DNA from: Sporosarcina oncorhynchi | Lineage (GTDB): Bacteria; Bacillota; Bacilli; Bacillales_A; Planococcaceae | Reading direction: 5' to 3' | Length of the DNA stretch: 64,000 bases | Assembly: GCF_033304615.1 (NCBI RefSeq) | Contig: NZ_CP129118.1 | Coordinates: 1,422,001 to 1,486,000, forward strand | In this document: positions 20,821 to 28,996 of the stretch, in pieces | How the letters are laid out: each line of letters opens with the position of its first letter | Numbering within the stretch: the stretch's first letter is position 1 | Position numbers and translations under genes: made by a program | Notes under the pieces: model-generated | Database searches by the model: none | What the model saw: only the letters and a program-made list of their open reading frames with translations | Told to the model about the DNA's origin: nothing

Positions 20821-22161
20821 GTGTCTTCTGTTGCTTTTCATACATTAGGCTGCAAAGTGAACCATTACGAAACGGAAGCGATTTGGCAATTATTCAAAGA
20901 CGCCGGGTACGATCGTTCTGAATTCGAAAAAAATGCAGACGTGTATGTTATTAATACATGTACCGTTACAAATACTGGAGATAAGAAAAGCCGCCAGGTG
21001 ATCAGACGTGCAGTTCGAAAGAATCCTGACGCCGTTATTTGTGTAACGGGTTGTTATGCCCAGACCTCGCCGGCGGAAATTATGGCCATTCCTGGCGTTG
21101 ATATTGTTGTCGGCACACAGGACCGTACAAAGCTGCTTGGACTGATCGACGAATATAGAGTTGAACGTCAGCCGATCAATGCTGTGCGGAACATCATGAA
21201 GAATCGTGTATACGAAGAATTGGATGTGCCCGCCTTCACTGACCGGACAAGAGCGTCACTCAAAATCCAAGAAGGATGCAATAACTTCTGCACGTTTTGC
21301 ATTATTCCTTGGGCACGTGGTCTCATGCGTTCAAGAGATCCTGAAGAAGTCATTCGACAAGCTCAACAGCTGGTCGACGCAGGATATTTGGAAATTGTTC
21401 TTACGGGTATCCACACCGGAGGTTATGGAGAAGATCTAAAAGACTATAACTTAGCCAGATTACTCCGTGATCTTGAAACAAAAGTGACGGGACTGAAAAG
21501 ATTACGTATCAGTTCTATCGAAGCGAGCCAACTGACTGATGAAGTTATCGAAGTGCTAAAAGAATCGAAAACAATTGTCCGCCATCTACATATTCCGATT
21601 CAATCCGGATCAGATACAGTCTTGAAACGGATGAGAAGAAAATATACGATGGAATTTTTTGCTGAGCGTTTAGACAGACTACGTGAAGCATTGCCTCATC
21701 TTGCAATCACATCAGACGTCATTGTCGGTTTCCCGGGTGAAACGGAAGAAGAGTTCATGGATACATACAATTTCATCCGTGACCAACGTTTCTCCGAACT
21801 CCATGTCTTCCCGTATTCTAAACGTACTGGTACTCCCGCTGCGCGTATGGAGGACCAAGTTGATGAAGAGGTTAAAAACGAACGCGTCCATCGTCTGATT
21901 GAATTGAATGATCAGTTGGCAAAACAATATGCGTCAGAATTCGAGAATGAAGTGCTTGAAGTTATTCCGGAAGAGAAATACAAGCTTGATCCTGAAAGTG
22001 GTCTTTATGAAGGCTATACAGACAATTATTTAAAAGTCGTATTTTCTGCAGATGAGTCCATGGTTGGTCAAATTGTCAAAGTGAAAATTACGAAAGCGGG
22101 TTATCCGTATAATGAAGGGCAGTTTGTCCGGGTTATGGATTCTGCTGGTACATTAGTATAA
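20821..22161 (+). CDS. mtaB: tRNA ms2t6A37 methylthiotransferase MtaB
   Basis: Radical SAM methylthiotransferase that adds a methylthio group to t6A at tRNA position 37. The N-terminal UPF0004 domain has cysteines in TLGCKVNHYE, NTCTVTN and VTGCYAQ for one cluster. The radical SAM motif is CNNFCTFC. A TRAM domain ends the protein. It is 446 residues. GTG 20821 has GAAAGAGGTGAGC upstream. A longer start at 20770 inside rsmE has no site. Confidence 0.94.
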   Translation: MSSVAFHTLGCKVNHYETEAIWQLFKDAGYDRSEFEKNADVYVINTCTVTNTGDKKSRQVIRRAVRKNPDAVICVTGCYAQTSPAEIMAIPGVDIVVGTQDRTKLLGLIDEYRVERQPINAVRNIMKNRVYEELDVPAFTDRTRASLKIQEGCNNFCTFCIIPWARGLMRSRDPEEVIRQAQQLVDAGYLEIVLTGIHTGGYGEDLKDYNLARLLRDLETKVTGLKRLRISSIEASQLTDEVIEVLKESKTIVRHLHIPIQSGSDTVLKRMRRKYTMEFFAERLDRLREALPHLAITSDVIVGFPGETEEEFMDTYNFIRDQRFSELHVFPYSKRTGTPAARMEDQVDEEVKNERVHRLIELNDQLAKQYASEFENEVLEVIPEEKYKLDPESGLYEGYTDNYLKVVFSADESMVGQIVKVKITKAGYPYNEGQFVRVMDSAGTLV

Positions 22162-22171
22162 CGCTATTTTT

Positions 22172-22204
22172 AACAGTCTATCCAATTACGGATGGACTGT
22201 TTTA
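22172..22204 (+). terminator. Terminator after mtaB
   Basis: Stem AACAGTCTATCC (22172-22183) with GGATGGACTGTT (22190-22201), one G-U pair, followed by T. It closes the heat-shock cluster. Confidence 0.85.
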
Positions 22205-22268
22205 GTGCGTAAGAATACATTCTTTGATATGATGTTAGAGGTACATACATCTCAAGGAGGAATATACG

Positions 22269-22940
22269 GTGACTAAAAATTACGCTTCCTATATCGATCA
22301 TACAGCACTAAAAGCAGATACGACGAAAGAACAGATCCTGTCATTATGTGAAGAAGCCAAAACATACTCTTTCGCTTCAGTTTGTGTCAATCCGGCATGG
22401 GTTAAGACGGCGAGTGCAAGCTTAGATGGTTCTTCCGTAAAAGTGTGCACAGTCATCGGCTTCCCGTTAGGCGCTTCAACGGCTGCGGTCAAAAAGTTCG
22501 AAACTTCTGACGCGATTAGCAATGGCGCAACTGAAATAGACATGGTCATTAACATCGGTGCATTAAAAAGCGGTGATGATGCTACAGTCAAAGAAGATAT
22601 ACTTTCTGTCGTAGAAGCTGCAAAAGGTTCGGCGATTGTAAAAGTCATCATTGAAACATCTCTTTTGACGGATATCGAAAAGAGAAAAGCATGTGAATTA
22701 GCACTTTCCGCAGGAGCTGATTTCGTCAAAACTTCTACCGGATTCTCTACAGGCGGCGCTACAGTAGCAGACATCAAGCTTATGCGTGCAGTTGTCGGTC
22801 CTGAAATGGGAGTGAAAGCTTCTGGAGGCGTCCGTAACTTCGATGATATGGAAATGATGATTGAAGCTGGCGCAACAAGAATTGGAGCAAGTTCAGGCGT
22901 TCAAATCATGCAAGGCCTTGAAAGTAATTCGGATTATTAA
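22269..22940 (+). CDS. deoC: Deoxyribose-phosphate aldolase
   Basis: Class I aldolase splitting 2-deoxyribose-5-phosphate to glyceraldehyde-3-phosphate and acetaldehyde in nucleoside salvage. The Schiff-base lysine is in [14 protein letters not shown] (about residue 152), the second active-site lysine in GVKASGGVR. It is 223 residues. GTG start with AAGGAGG upstream. It sits alone here, away from other deo genes. Confidence 0.95.
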   Translation: MTKNYASYIDHTALKADTTKEQILSLCEEAKTYSFASVCVNPAWVKTASASLDGSSVKVCTVIGFPLGASTAAVKKFETSDAISNGATEIDMVINIGALKSGDDATVKEDILSVVEAAKGSAIVKVIIETSLLTDIEKRKACELALSAGADFVKTSTGFSTGGATVADIKLMRAVVGPEMGVKASGGVRNFDDMEMMIEAGATRIGASSGVQIMQGLESNSDY

Positions 22941-23003
22941 TAGCTTCTTAGCATTACAATAAAAGAATTTCAGTTATCCTACTGCTATTTTGAAAGTTTT
23001 TTA

Positions 23004-23032
23004 TTGACCGCAAACAAATAATACGATATAAT
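23004..23032 (+). promoter_or_regulatory. SigA promoter of rpsU
   Basis: TTGACC (23004-23009), 17-base spacer, TATAAT (23027-23032). This is one of the strongest consensus promoters in the window and fits a ribosomal protein gene. Confidence 0.85.
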
Positions 23033-23040
23033 TTTTTAGT

Positions 23041-23059
23041 ACAAGGACTAAATCCTTGT
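23041..23059 (+). promoter_or_regulatory. 5'-terminal hairpin in the rpsU leader
   Basis: ACAAGGA (23041-23047) and TCCTTGT (23053-23059) form a perfect seven-pair stem right at the predicted transcript start. Such a structure can protect mRNA from 5' decay or bind a regulator. Its function here is not known. Confidence 0.5.
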
Positions 23060-23091
23060 TCGAAGTGTGCTCGGAGGGAGGGACAAGAGAT

Positions 23092-23265
23092 ATGACAAAA
23101 ACTGTCGTTCGCAAAAATGAATCGCTTGAAGACGCTCTTCGCCGCTTCAAACGTACTGTATCGAAAAGCGGTACAATACAAGAGGTAAGAAAGCGTGAAT
23201 TCTACGAGAAACCAAGTGTCAAACGTAAAAAGAAGTCTGAGGCTGCTCGTAAGCGTAAATTCTAA
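23092..23265 (+). CDS. rpsU: 30S ribosomal protein S21
   Basis: A 57-residue basic protein, [19 protein letters not shown] at the start and a lysine/arginine-rich tail, needed for translation initiation on the 30S. A very strong GGAGGGAGGGA precedes ATG 23092. In B. subtilis yqeY follows it. Here no such gene follows. Confidence 0.96.
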   Translation: MTKTVVRKNESLEDALRRFKRTVSKSGTIQEVRKREFYEKPSVKRKKKSEAARKRKF

Positions 23266-23308
23266 TATTTGTCCATATGAGTCGATAAACTTAGCGTGAC
23301 TATGAATG

Positions 23309-23346
23309 AAATCGGGAAATCCTAACGGGTTTTCCGGTTTTTTATT
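23309..23346 (+). terminator. Terminator after rpsU
   Basis: AAATCGGGAAATCC (23309-23322) pairs with GGGTTTTCCGGTTT (23327-23340) over 14 positions with some G-U pairs, TAAC loop, then a long T-run. Confidence 0.85.
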
Positions 23347-23604
23347 ATGCTTCACAATGCTGTATAATGCATATCCTAACTAGCGTTTGTCCATTGAAAT
23401 TAGGATAGAAGACGCTTACAAACTTGGTTTTTCTTCCTGGGAAAGAATAACAAAGATGAATGAAGTACAACTTGGACAAAATACTGAAGTAACATAATAC
23501 AGCACAGTAGACGGTAAATATAATTTGAATACCTCGGGAATAATATGTGAATGTAAATCATTACGATAATAATGAATGCATAGTAAATAATTTCACATGA
23601 ATAG
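23347..23604. other. Gene-free AT-rich gap between rpsU and the nfeD operon
   Basis: Neither strand holds a plausible gene. A -10-like TATAAT lies at 23363-23368, directly followed by an inverted repeat TATCCTAA (23372-23379)/TTAGGATA (23400-23407), and no reading frame follows. A small palindrome TCATTA-N6-TAATGA lies near 23557. In B. subtilis the gene yqeY sits at this place. Confidence 0.5.
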
Positions 23605-23631
23605 TGAATCTTTTTGGCATTCGCTTACGTA
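23605..23631 (+). promoter_or_regulatory. ECF (SigW-type) promoter of the nfeD-floA operon
   Basis: TGAATC (23605-23610), a 17-base spacer beginning with a T-run, then CGTA (23628-23631). This is one mismatch from the SigW consensus TGAAAC-N16/17-CGTA. The same operon (yqeZ-yqfA-yqfB) is under SigW in B. subtilis. A SigA-like TATAAT at 23639-23644 could give a second start. Confidence 0.7.
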
Positions 23632-23673
23632 TAGAAGGTATAATTACTTCTAGAGAAAGAGGTGAACGAACTG

Positions 23674-25011
23674 ATGCGTAAAATGATAGGGAAGATGATC
23701 CTGTTCATTTTGTTACTCTCGGTCATTGCGGTTCCTTTTTCGAATACAGAGGCCGCAGGAAACACTGTATACCATGTGAAGTTAGATGACAATGTCGAGA
23801 AAGGTCTTTATGCGTATTTGAAGCGGTCGTTCAGAGAAGCTGAAGAAGCTGACGCCAAAGCGATCATTCTTGAAATTGATACACTTGGGGGATTCATCGA
23901 TGCTGCTGGACAAATCGGCGAACTGATGGATGATACTGAACCCGAAATCATCGCATACATCAATTACCGTGCAATTTCTGCAGGAGCTTTCATAGCGCTT
24001 CATGCGGATAAGATCTATATGTCTCCGAACGGTAAAATAGGCGCTGCGCAAGCGGTTGATGGGTCGGGGAAAGCCGTAGAAGAGAAATCTAACAGCTTCT
24101 GGAAAGCTGAAATGGTAAGTGCCGCGGATACTTTTAATCGAAATTCGGAAATTGCATTGGCAATGGCAGATGATACGCGTGATTTTCCGCAATATCGGGC
24201 TGGCGTAGGTAAGCTCTTAACGTTAACAGCTCGCGAAGCTGCATCAAAGGAAGTCGGTTATAGTGAAGGGACAGTTTCTTCCTTCGATGAGCTTGTCGGG
24301 TTGCTAGGTTTCAGTGATTCCGAAATTGTTAAAACGAAAGTATCATTCGCGGAAGGGATTGTGCGATTCATCACAAACCCGATTGTTGTACCGATATTGT
24401 TGTCAATTGCTGGTTTAGGCCTAGTTGTTGAACTGTATTCACCTGGATTCGGAGTTGCAGGGACAATGGGTATTTCATCATTATTGTTATTCTTTTTCGG
24501 GCATCTGATTGCTGGATTGGCAGGATATGAAACACTGATTCTATTCGGTGTAGGCGTTGTGCTCGTCCTTTTAGAATTTTTCATAGCAGGAGGGATAGCC
24601 GGAGCATTAGGTGCGATCGCTATCGTGGCAAGTATCATTATGGCGGGCGCTAATCCTGCGTACATGGCATATTCTGTCCTGATCGCATTAGCTGTAGCCG
24701 TCAGTGGGATGGTGATCATTATGAAGTTTTTTGGCAGAAAATTGCATTTGCTTAATAAGATGATTTTGATGGATGCAACTGACACAGAAAGTGGTTATGT
24801 CTCCAATATTAATCGGACAGACTTGTTAGGTAAGAGAGGGCTAGCGATTACTCCACTCAGACCATCTGGTACAATCGAAGTGGATGGTGAACGTGTAGAT
24901 GTCGTCTCGCAAGGAAGTTACATCAGCAAGAGCAAACATGTTATCATAGTAAAGGTTGAAGGTTCTCGTATTGTTGTTCGAGAATTTAACGAAAAGGGGG
25001 AAAATGAATAA
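23674..25011 (+). CDS. yqeZ: NfeD-family membrane serine protease
   Basis: A 445-residue membrane protein of the long NfeD (NfeD1b) class. It has a signal peptide (residues 1-28, ending near TEAAG), a ClpP-like protease domain with the Ser nucleophile in [14 protein letters not shown] (about residues 106-119), four to five membrane helices (about 230-350) and a C-terminal OB-fold NfeD domain. NfeD proteins pair with flotillins. ATG 23674 is preceded by AGAGGTGA. The stop overlaps the floA ATG by one base. Confidence 0.9.
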   Translation: MRKMIGKMILFILLLSVIAVPFSNTEAAGNTVYHVKLDDNVEKGLYAYLKRSFREAEEADAKAIILEIDTLGGFIDAAGQIGELMDDTEPEIIAYINYRAISAGAFIALHADKIYMSPNGKIGAAQAVDGSGKAVEEKSNSFWKAEMVSAADTFNRNSEIALAMADDTRDFPQYRAGVGKLLTLTAREAASKEVGYSEGTVSSFDELVGLLGFSDSEIVKTKVSFAEGIVRFITNPIVVPILLSIAGLGLVVELYSPGFGVAGTMGISSLLLFFFGHLIAGLAGYETLILFGVGVVLVLLEFFIAGGIAGALGAIAIVASIIMAGANPAYMAYSVLIALAVAVSGMVIIMKFFGRKLHLLNKMILMDATDTESGYVSNINRTDLLGKRGLAITPLRPSGTIEVDGERVDVVSQGSYISKSKHVIIVKVEGSRIVVREFNEKGENE

Positions 25012-26024
25012 TGTTAGAAGCTCTAGGAGTAGGTGGAATTATGATTCCAATCGTCATCATCATTTTGGCGATCATCGTATTATCAGTATTCTTTACACTT
25101 GTTCCAGTAACTCTGTGGATTTCCGCATTGGCTGCAGGTGTACGTGTTAGTATTTTCACATTAATCGGGATGCGTTTACGTCGGGTAATTCCGAGTAGAG
25201 TCGTCAACCCGTTAATCAAAGCTCATAAAGCCGGTTTGAATGTAACAATCAACCAGTTGGAAAGTCACTACTTAGCTGGTGGTAACGTTGACCGTGTTGT
25301 AAACGCTTTGATCGCTGCACATCGTGCAAATATCGAGTTGACTTTTGAACGTGCTGCAGCAATCGATCTTGCAGGACGTGACGTTTTAGAAGCGGTACAA
25401 ATGTCTGTTAACCCAAAAGTCATCGAAACACCATTTATCGCAGGTGTTGCAATGAATGGTATCGAAGTGAAAGCAAAAGCGAGAATTACAGTACGTGCAA
25501 ATATCGAACGTCTAGTCGGTGGTGCGGGTGAAGAAACGGTAGTTGCGCGTGTCGGTGAAGGGATTGTATCAACAATCGGTTCTTCGATTGACCATGCAAA
25601 AGTTTTGGAAAATCCGGATTTGATTTCACGAACTGTATTGGCGAAGGGGCTTGACTCAGGTACAGCTTTTGAAATCTTATCTATCGATATTGCGGACGTT
25701 GATATCGGCAAGAACATTGGTGCTGAACTTCAGACTGAACAAGCAATGGCTGACAAGAATATTGCACAGGCAAAAGCTGAAGAACGTCGTGCAATGGCCG
25801 TTGCAAATGAACAGGAAATGAAAGCGAAAGTCCAAGAGATGCGCGCGAAAGTTGTCGGAGCCGAAGCTGAAGTTCCATTGGCGATGGCAGAAGCGCTTCG
25901 TTCAGGTAATATTGGTATAATGGAGTATATGAACTACAAGAACATCCAGGCGGATACAGGTATGCGCGATTCAATCAGCAAAATCGGTGCAGATCAACAA
26001 AAAAACGATTCCTCTAAAGAGTGA
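25011..26024 (+). CDS. floA: Flotillin-like protein FloA
   Basis: Scaffold protein of functional membrane microdomains, 337 residues. It has an N-terminal membrane segment (about residues 8-45), a PHB/SPFH-related domain, and a charged Ala/Glu-rich coiled coil (about 235-300, with EEVRAMAV-like repeats). It is co-translated with the NfeD protease (TAATG overlap), a conserved pair. FloA affects membrane fluidity and signalling. Control by the upstream ECF promoter links it to envelope stress. Confidence 0.95.
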   Translation: MLEALGVGGIMIPIVIIILAIIVLSVFFTLVPVTLWISALAAGVRVSIFTLIGMRLRRVIPSRVVNPLIKAHKAGLNVTINQLESHYLAGGNVDRVVNALIAAHRANIELTFERAAAIDLAGRDVLEAVQMSVNPKVIETPFIAGVAMNGIEVKAKARITVRANIERLVGGAGEETVVARVGEGIVSTIGSSIDHAKVLENPDLISRTVLAKGLDSGTAFEILSIDIADVDIGKNIGAELQTEQAMADKNIAQAKAEERRAMAVANEQEMKAKVQEMRAKVVGAEAEVPLAMAEALRSGNIGIMEYMNYKNIQADTGMRDSISKIGADQQKNDSSKE

Positions 26025-26061
26025 TCTTTGAACGTGCAGTTTCCGGAAAGGGGATACGCAG

Positions 26062-26580
26062 ATGGAACAGATAATCATACTTGTCGTCATCGGTATCGTC
26101 AGTATGCTCTTTAAAGGTAAAAAACCTGAAGAAGGGCAGAAGCAACAACAACAACAAAGGCAAAGGCAGTCTTCGAAACAACCGGCGAAGCCTGATCCGA
26201 TGAGAAAGCTGAAAGAAATGTCCCAGGATATGTATAAAGAGATCCAGCGTGAGTTTCAGACGGAAATCGATGAGCCACCAAGCAGACAGGCTCCACAAGT
26301 CGCTCAGCCGCAACCTGTAGCAGCTAGACCAGCTGTGGTGCGTACTGAAACGCGGATGCCTGCCAAGCCGAGAGAACAGTCTCCTTCAGCCGCACGCCCT
26401 TCGATAGAACGATCAGCGACCAGGGAAAGCTCCCATCGCGGAAGATTATCTGCGCATGGCGCGAAGCATGTATGGGCAGAGCCTGTCGAACATCATGACA
26501 TGGTTCCGCAAAACGAACGGGATCTTATAAAAGGAATTATCTTCTCTGAAATATTAGGACCGCCCAAATCAAAACAATAA
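26062..26580 (+). CDS. Q-rich membrane-anchored protein in the flotillin operon
   Basis: A 172-residue protein with an N-terminal membrane helix (about residues 2-16), then a very Gln/Arg-rich stretch (about 25-45), a predicted helix (MRKLKEMSQDMYKEIQREF) and a Pro/Ala/Arg-rich, probably disordered region, with a short conserved-looking C-terminal segment DLIKGIIFSEILGPPKS. It occupies the position of B. subtilis yqfB, but I cannot claim homology. The AAAGGGG site supports ATG 26062. The function is unknown. A flotillin-associated role is only a guess from position. Confidence 0.8.
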   Translation: MEQIIILVVIGIVSMLFKGKKPEEGQKQQQQQRQRQSSKQPAKPDPMRKLKEMSQDMYKEIQREFQTEIDEPPSRQAPQVAQPQPVAARPAVVRTETRMPAKPREQSPSAARPSIERSATRESSHRGRLSAHGAKHVWAEPVEHHDMVPQNERDLIKGIIFSEILGPPKSKQ

Positions 26581-26586
26581 TCATCT

Positions 26587-26625
26587 ACCCCCTATCCAAA
26601 TCATAAGCTTGGATAGGGGGTTTTA
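26587..26625 (+). terminator. Terminator hairpin containing the yqfC ribosome binding site
   Basis: A perfect 13-base stem, ACCCCCTATCCAA (26587-26599) with TTGGATAGGGGGT (26609-26621), followed by TTTTAT. It should stop the floA operon. Its right arm also holds GGGGG, the only plausible ribosome binding site for yqfC (TTG 26628), so read-through transcripts would have that site buried. Confidence 0.8.
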
Positions 26626-26627
26626 TC

Positions 26628-26885
26628 TTGAAAAAACTATTTAAAATGAATTCATCCATTTCAATCGAGGATTTTAATTCAGTCCGAATAACAGGGCCAT
26701 ATTCACTTCTAAAACTCGGCCCTGATTATGCAGCTTTTAAAAGTGGAAATCACATCATTGAAGCGGTTGGGGAAGAGTTGATTGTTGAGACGCTGTCTGA
26801 AGAGATGGCCGTACTGTCATTTGAATCAATTACATGCGTATCGGTGAAAGAAATCCGAGATGGGCAGGAATCATATGATTCATAA
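26628..26885 (+). CDS. yqfC: Sporulation protein YqfC
   Basis: An 85-residue YabP/YqfC-family protein. The family core GPYSLLKLGPDYAAF ... GNHIIEAVGEELIVET is recognisable. The family functions in the mother cell and is controlled by SigE in B. subtilis. The start is TTG 26628, using GGGGG at 26616-26620 in the hairpin arm. It overlaps yqfD. The gene pair yqfC-yqfD before phoH is conserved in spore formers. Confidence 0.82.
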   Translation: MKKLFKMNSSISIEDFNSVRITGPYSLLKLGPDYAAFKSGNHIIEAVGEELIVETLSEEMAVLSFESITCVSVKEIRDGQESYDS

Positions 26886-27966
26886 TAGATATGATATTTC
26901 AGTTGAGGGTAAAGAACGGTCAACTCGCTTTTTAAGTCTTCTGGCGGCTTCAGGCGTCAAGACGATAGCTGTCACAGAATCAGAGGGGATAATTCATTTC
27001 CGTACGGATAACAAGGGTGTAGACTTTATCCGAAAAAACAGGCGTAAATATAAAGTGAAAGTATCTATCGCGCGCGCAGGAGAAAGGTCGTTGGAAAGAA
27101 GACTGTTCAGTTCCTATCGGTTTTTAATCGCTTGTCTAATTCCGCTAGTCGCTTCTTTGTTTCTATGGGAGGTTACGATTGAGGCGGAAGCGCCTGAAGT
27201 AATTGAACGCATTGAAAATAAACTGGACAAAGCGTCAATCAAGAATTACAAAATGCTCTCATCCATTCCAGATGAAGGGGAAATACGTCGTACACTCATG
27301 CAAGATGACCCTTCATTATCATGGGTGAGATTTGTGCAATCGGGAAGCAAATTGACCATCATACCAATGCATTCGCCGAAACTGGATGATATAGTGGAAA
27401 AAGAGGGGCCGGTTTCAGACCTCGTAGCAAGAACGGGCGGTGTCATCACGAGATTTCAGTTAAGTCGAGGTGAAAGGGTCGCCCGGCTACATGAAACGGT
27501 CAAAAAAGGTGATCTGCTGGCCACAGGTATATTAGAACAAGGAACCAAAACGATCGTAGTCGGAGCTGAAGGGGCGGTATATGCCGACTATTGGTCCGAA
27601 TATACATTTGAAATCCCAAAGACGATTGCGTATCATTTGCTCGGAGACGAGAAAGTAGAGGTGAAGTGGCAGAATCCAATCGTATGGAAGCATGGATCAG
27701 ATAAACCATCATTGCGTTCTTTCATCATCACGGATAAACAACGAGCAGACCGATTTGAACAATTCGAGTTGACAGATGGCATGGAAGAGTCCGTCATATT
27801 ACCTTTGATAAAGTATAAAATCATGTCAGAATCGCAGTCTGATATTATAATTAAAGATGAAAATATTTTACACTTGACGTTTGAAAATGATACAGTTGTA
27901 GGGACTATATTATTTTTGATGAATGAAAATATAGCAATCAAGAGACCGATATCCCAAGGAGACTGA
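26875..27966 (+). CDS. yqfD: Sporulation protein YqfD
   Basis: A 363-residue protein with a cytosolic N-terminal domain, one membrane helix (about residues 84-102, LIACLIPLVASLFLW) and a large extracytoplasmic domain. It belongs to the YqfD family of sporulation proteins found next to yqfC and phoH. Its molecular role is not known. ATG 26875 follows an AGGA and overlaps the end of yqfC by 11 bases, so the pair is coupled. Confidence 0.9.
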   Translation: MIHNRYDISVEGKERSTRFLSLLAASGVKTIAVTESEGIIHFRTDNKGVDFIRKNRRKYKVKVSIARAGERSLERRLFSSYRFLIACLIPLVASLFLWEVTIEAEAPEVIERIENKLDKASIKNYKMLSSIPDEGEIRRTLMQDDPSLSWVRFVQSGSKLTIIPMHSPKLDDIVEKEGPVSDLVARTGGVITRFQLSRGERVARLHETVKKGDLLATGILEQGTKTIVVGAEGAVYADYWSEYTFEIPKTIAYHLLGDEKVEVKWQNPIVWKHGSDKPSLRSFIITDKQRADRFEQFELTDGMEESVILPLIKYKIMSESQSDIIIKDENILHLTFENDTVVGTILFLMNENIAIKRPISQGD

Positions 27967-27971
27967 AACTA

Positions 27972-28931
27972 TTGAGCGAACAGACAATTCAACTTCATAT
28001 TGAAGAGCCGAACGATGCAGTTATGCTTCTTGGAATTTCCGATCAGAACATGAAAATGATTGAGGAATCCTTGAGTATTTCTATTATTACAAGAGGCGAT
28101 ACGATTTCAATCGCCGGAGAAGAAGGCAATATTGCTGCAGGGAAGTTTTTATTGGAACAACTTTTGAAAGTTATACGCAAAGGTATAAATATAAATTTAC
28201 GCGACATAACGACAGCAATTGAAATGGTTAAAAATGAAACAATCGAATATTTCGCCGAATTATATGATGAAGAAATTGCTAGAACGGCTAAAGGCAAAGC
28301 AATCCGTGCCAAAACGATTGGACAACGAGAATATGTCCAGGCGATCAGAAAAAATGATCTTGTCTACTGTATCGGCCCTGCCGGAACAGGTAAGACATAT
28401 CTAGCCGTTGTGCTTGCTATCCAGGCGCTAAAAACCGGATCTGTGAAACGAATTATTTTGACCCGTCCTGCGGTGGAAGCTGGGGAAAGTCTCGGTTTCC
28501 TTCCTGGTGACTTGAAAGAGAAGGTTGATCCTTATTTGCGCCCCTTGTATGATGCCTTACACGACGTCCTGGGAGCTGAACATACGGAAAGGCTGATGGA
28601 GCGGGGAACGATTGAAATCGCTCCACTGGCCTATATGAGGGGTCGTACACTTGATGATGCATTTGTCATACTTGATGAAGCGCAAAACACAACAAAAGCA
28701 CAGATGAAAATGTTTTTGACGCGACTTGGATTCGGCTCTAAAATGGTAATTACAGGTGATAAAACACAAATTGACTTGCCGCGTGGTATCGAATCCGGAC
28801 TGATTGCCTCTGAATCAATCTTGAAAAATGTGAAAGAAATACACTTCCAATATTTGGAGCAGGGTGACGTTGTTCGTCATCCAATTGTAGCCAAAATTAT
28901 AGAAGCTTATGAAAATGAGCAGTCATCTTAA
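27972..28931 (+). CDS. phoH: PhoH-like P-loop ATPase
   Basis: A 319-residue ATPase. Walker A is IGPAGTGKT (about residues 138-146), Walker B is FVILDEAQN, with an N-terminal KH-like nucleic-acid-binding domain (about residues 1-80). It is thought to act in RNA metabolism, as suggested by the recurring link with ybeY. The start is TTG 27972, ten bases from AAGGAG. A terminator overlaps its last codons. Confidence 0.93.
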   Translation: MSEQTIQLHIEEPNDAVMLLGISDQNMKMIEESLSISIITRGDTISIAGEEGNIAAGKFLLEQLLKVIRKGININLRDITTAIEMVKNETIEYFAELYDEEIARTAKGKAIRAKTIGQREYVQAIRKNDLVYCIGPAGTGKTYLAVVLAIQALKTGSVKRIILTRPAVEAGESLGFLPGDLKEKVDPYLRPLYDALHDVLGAEHTERLMERGTIEIAPLAYMRGRTLDDAFVILDEAQNTTKAQMKMFLTRLGFGSKMVITGDKTQIDLPRGIESGLIASESILKNVKEIHFQYLEQGDVVRHPIVAKIIEAYENEQSS

Positions 28932-28946
28932 AATGGCTGCTTTTTC
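28918..28946 (+). terminator. Terminator at the end of phoH
   Basis: AGCAGTCAT (28918-28926) pairs with ATGGCTGCT (28933-28941), one G-U pair, followed by TTTTTC. The left arm is inside the phoH coding sequence. Confidence 0.7.
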
Positions 28947-28996
28947 ATCATTGGTAGAATGAAGGGGAAGTTAAAGAGACAGGTGGGGTATAATTT

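Noticed and set aside
22941-23003. A terminator after deoC
   Set aside because: AT-rich with short T-runs, but I could not draw a convincing stem.
23550-23575. A Fur or Zur box in the rpsU-nfeD gap (TCATTA-N6-TAATGA)
   Set aside because: Only half-site similarity, and no iron or zinc gene downstream.
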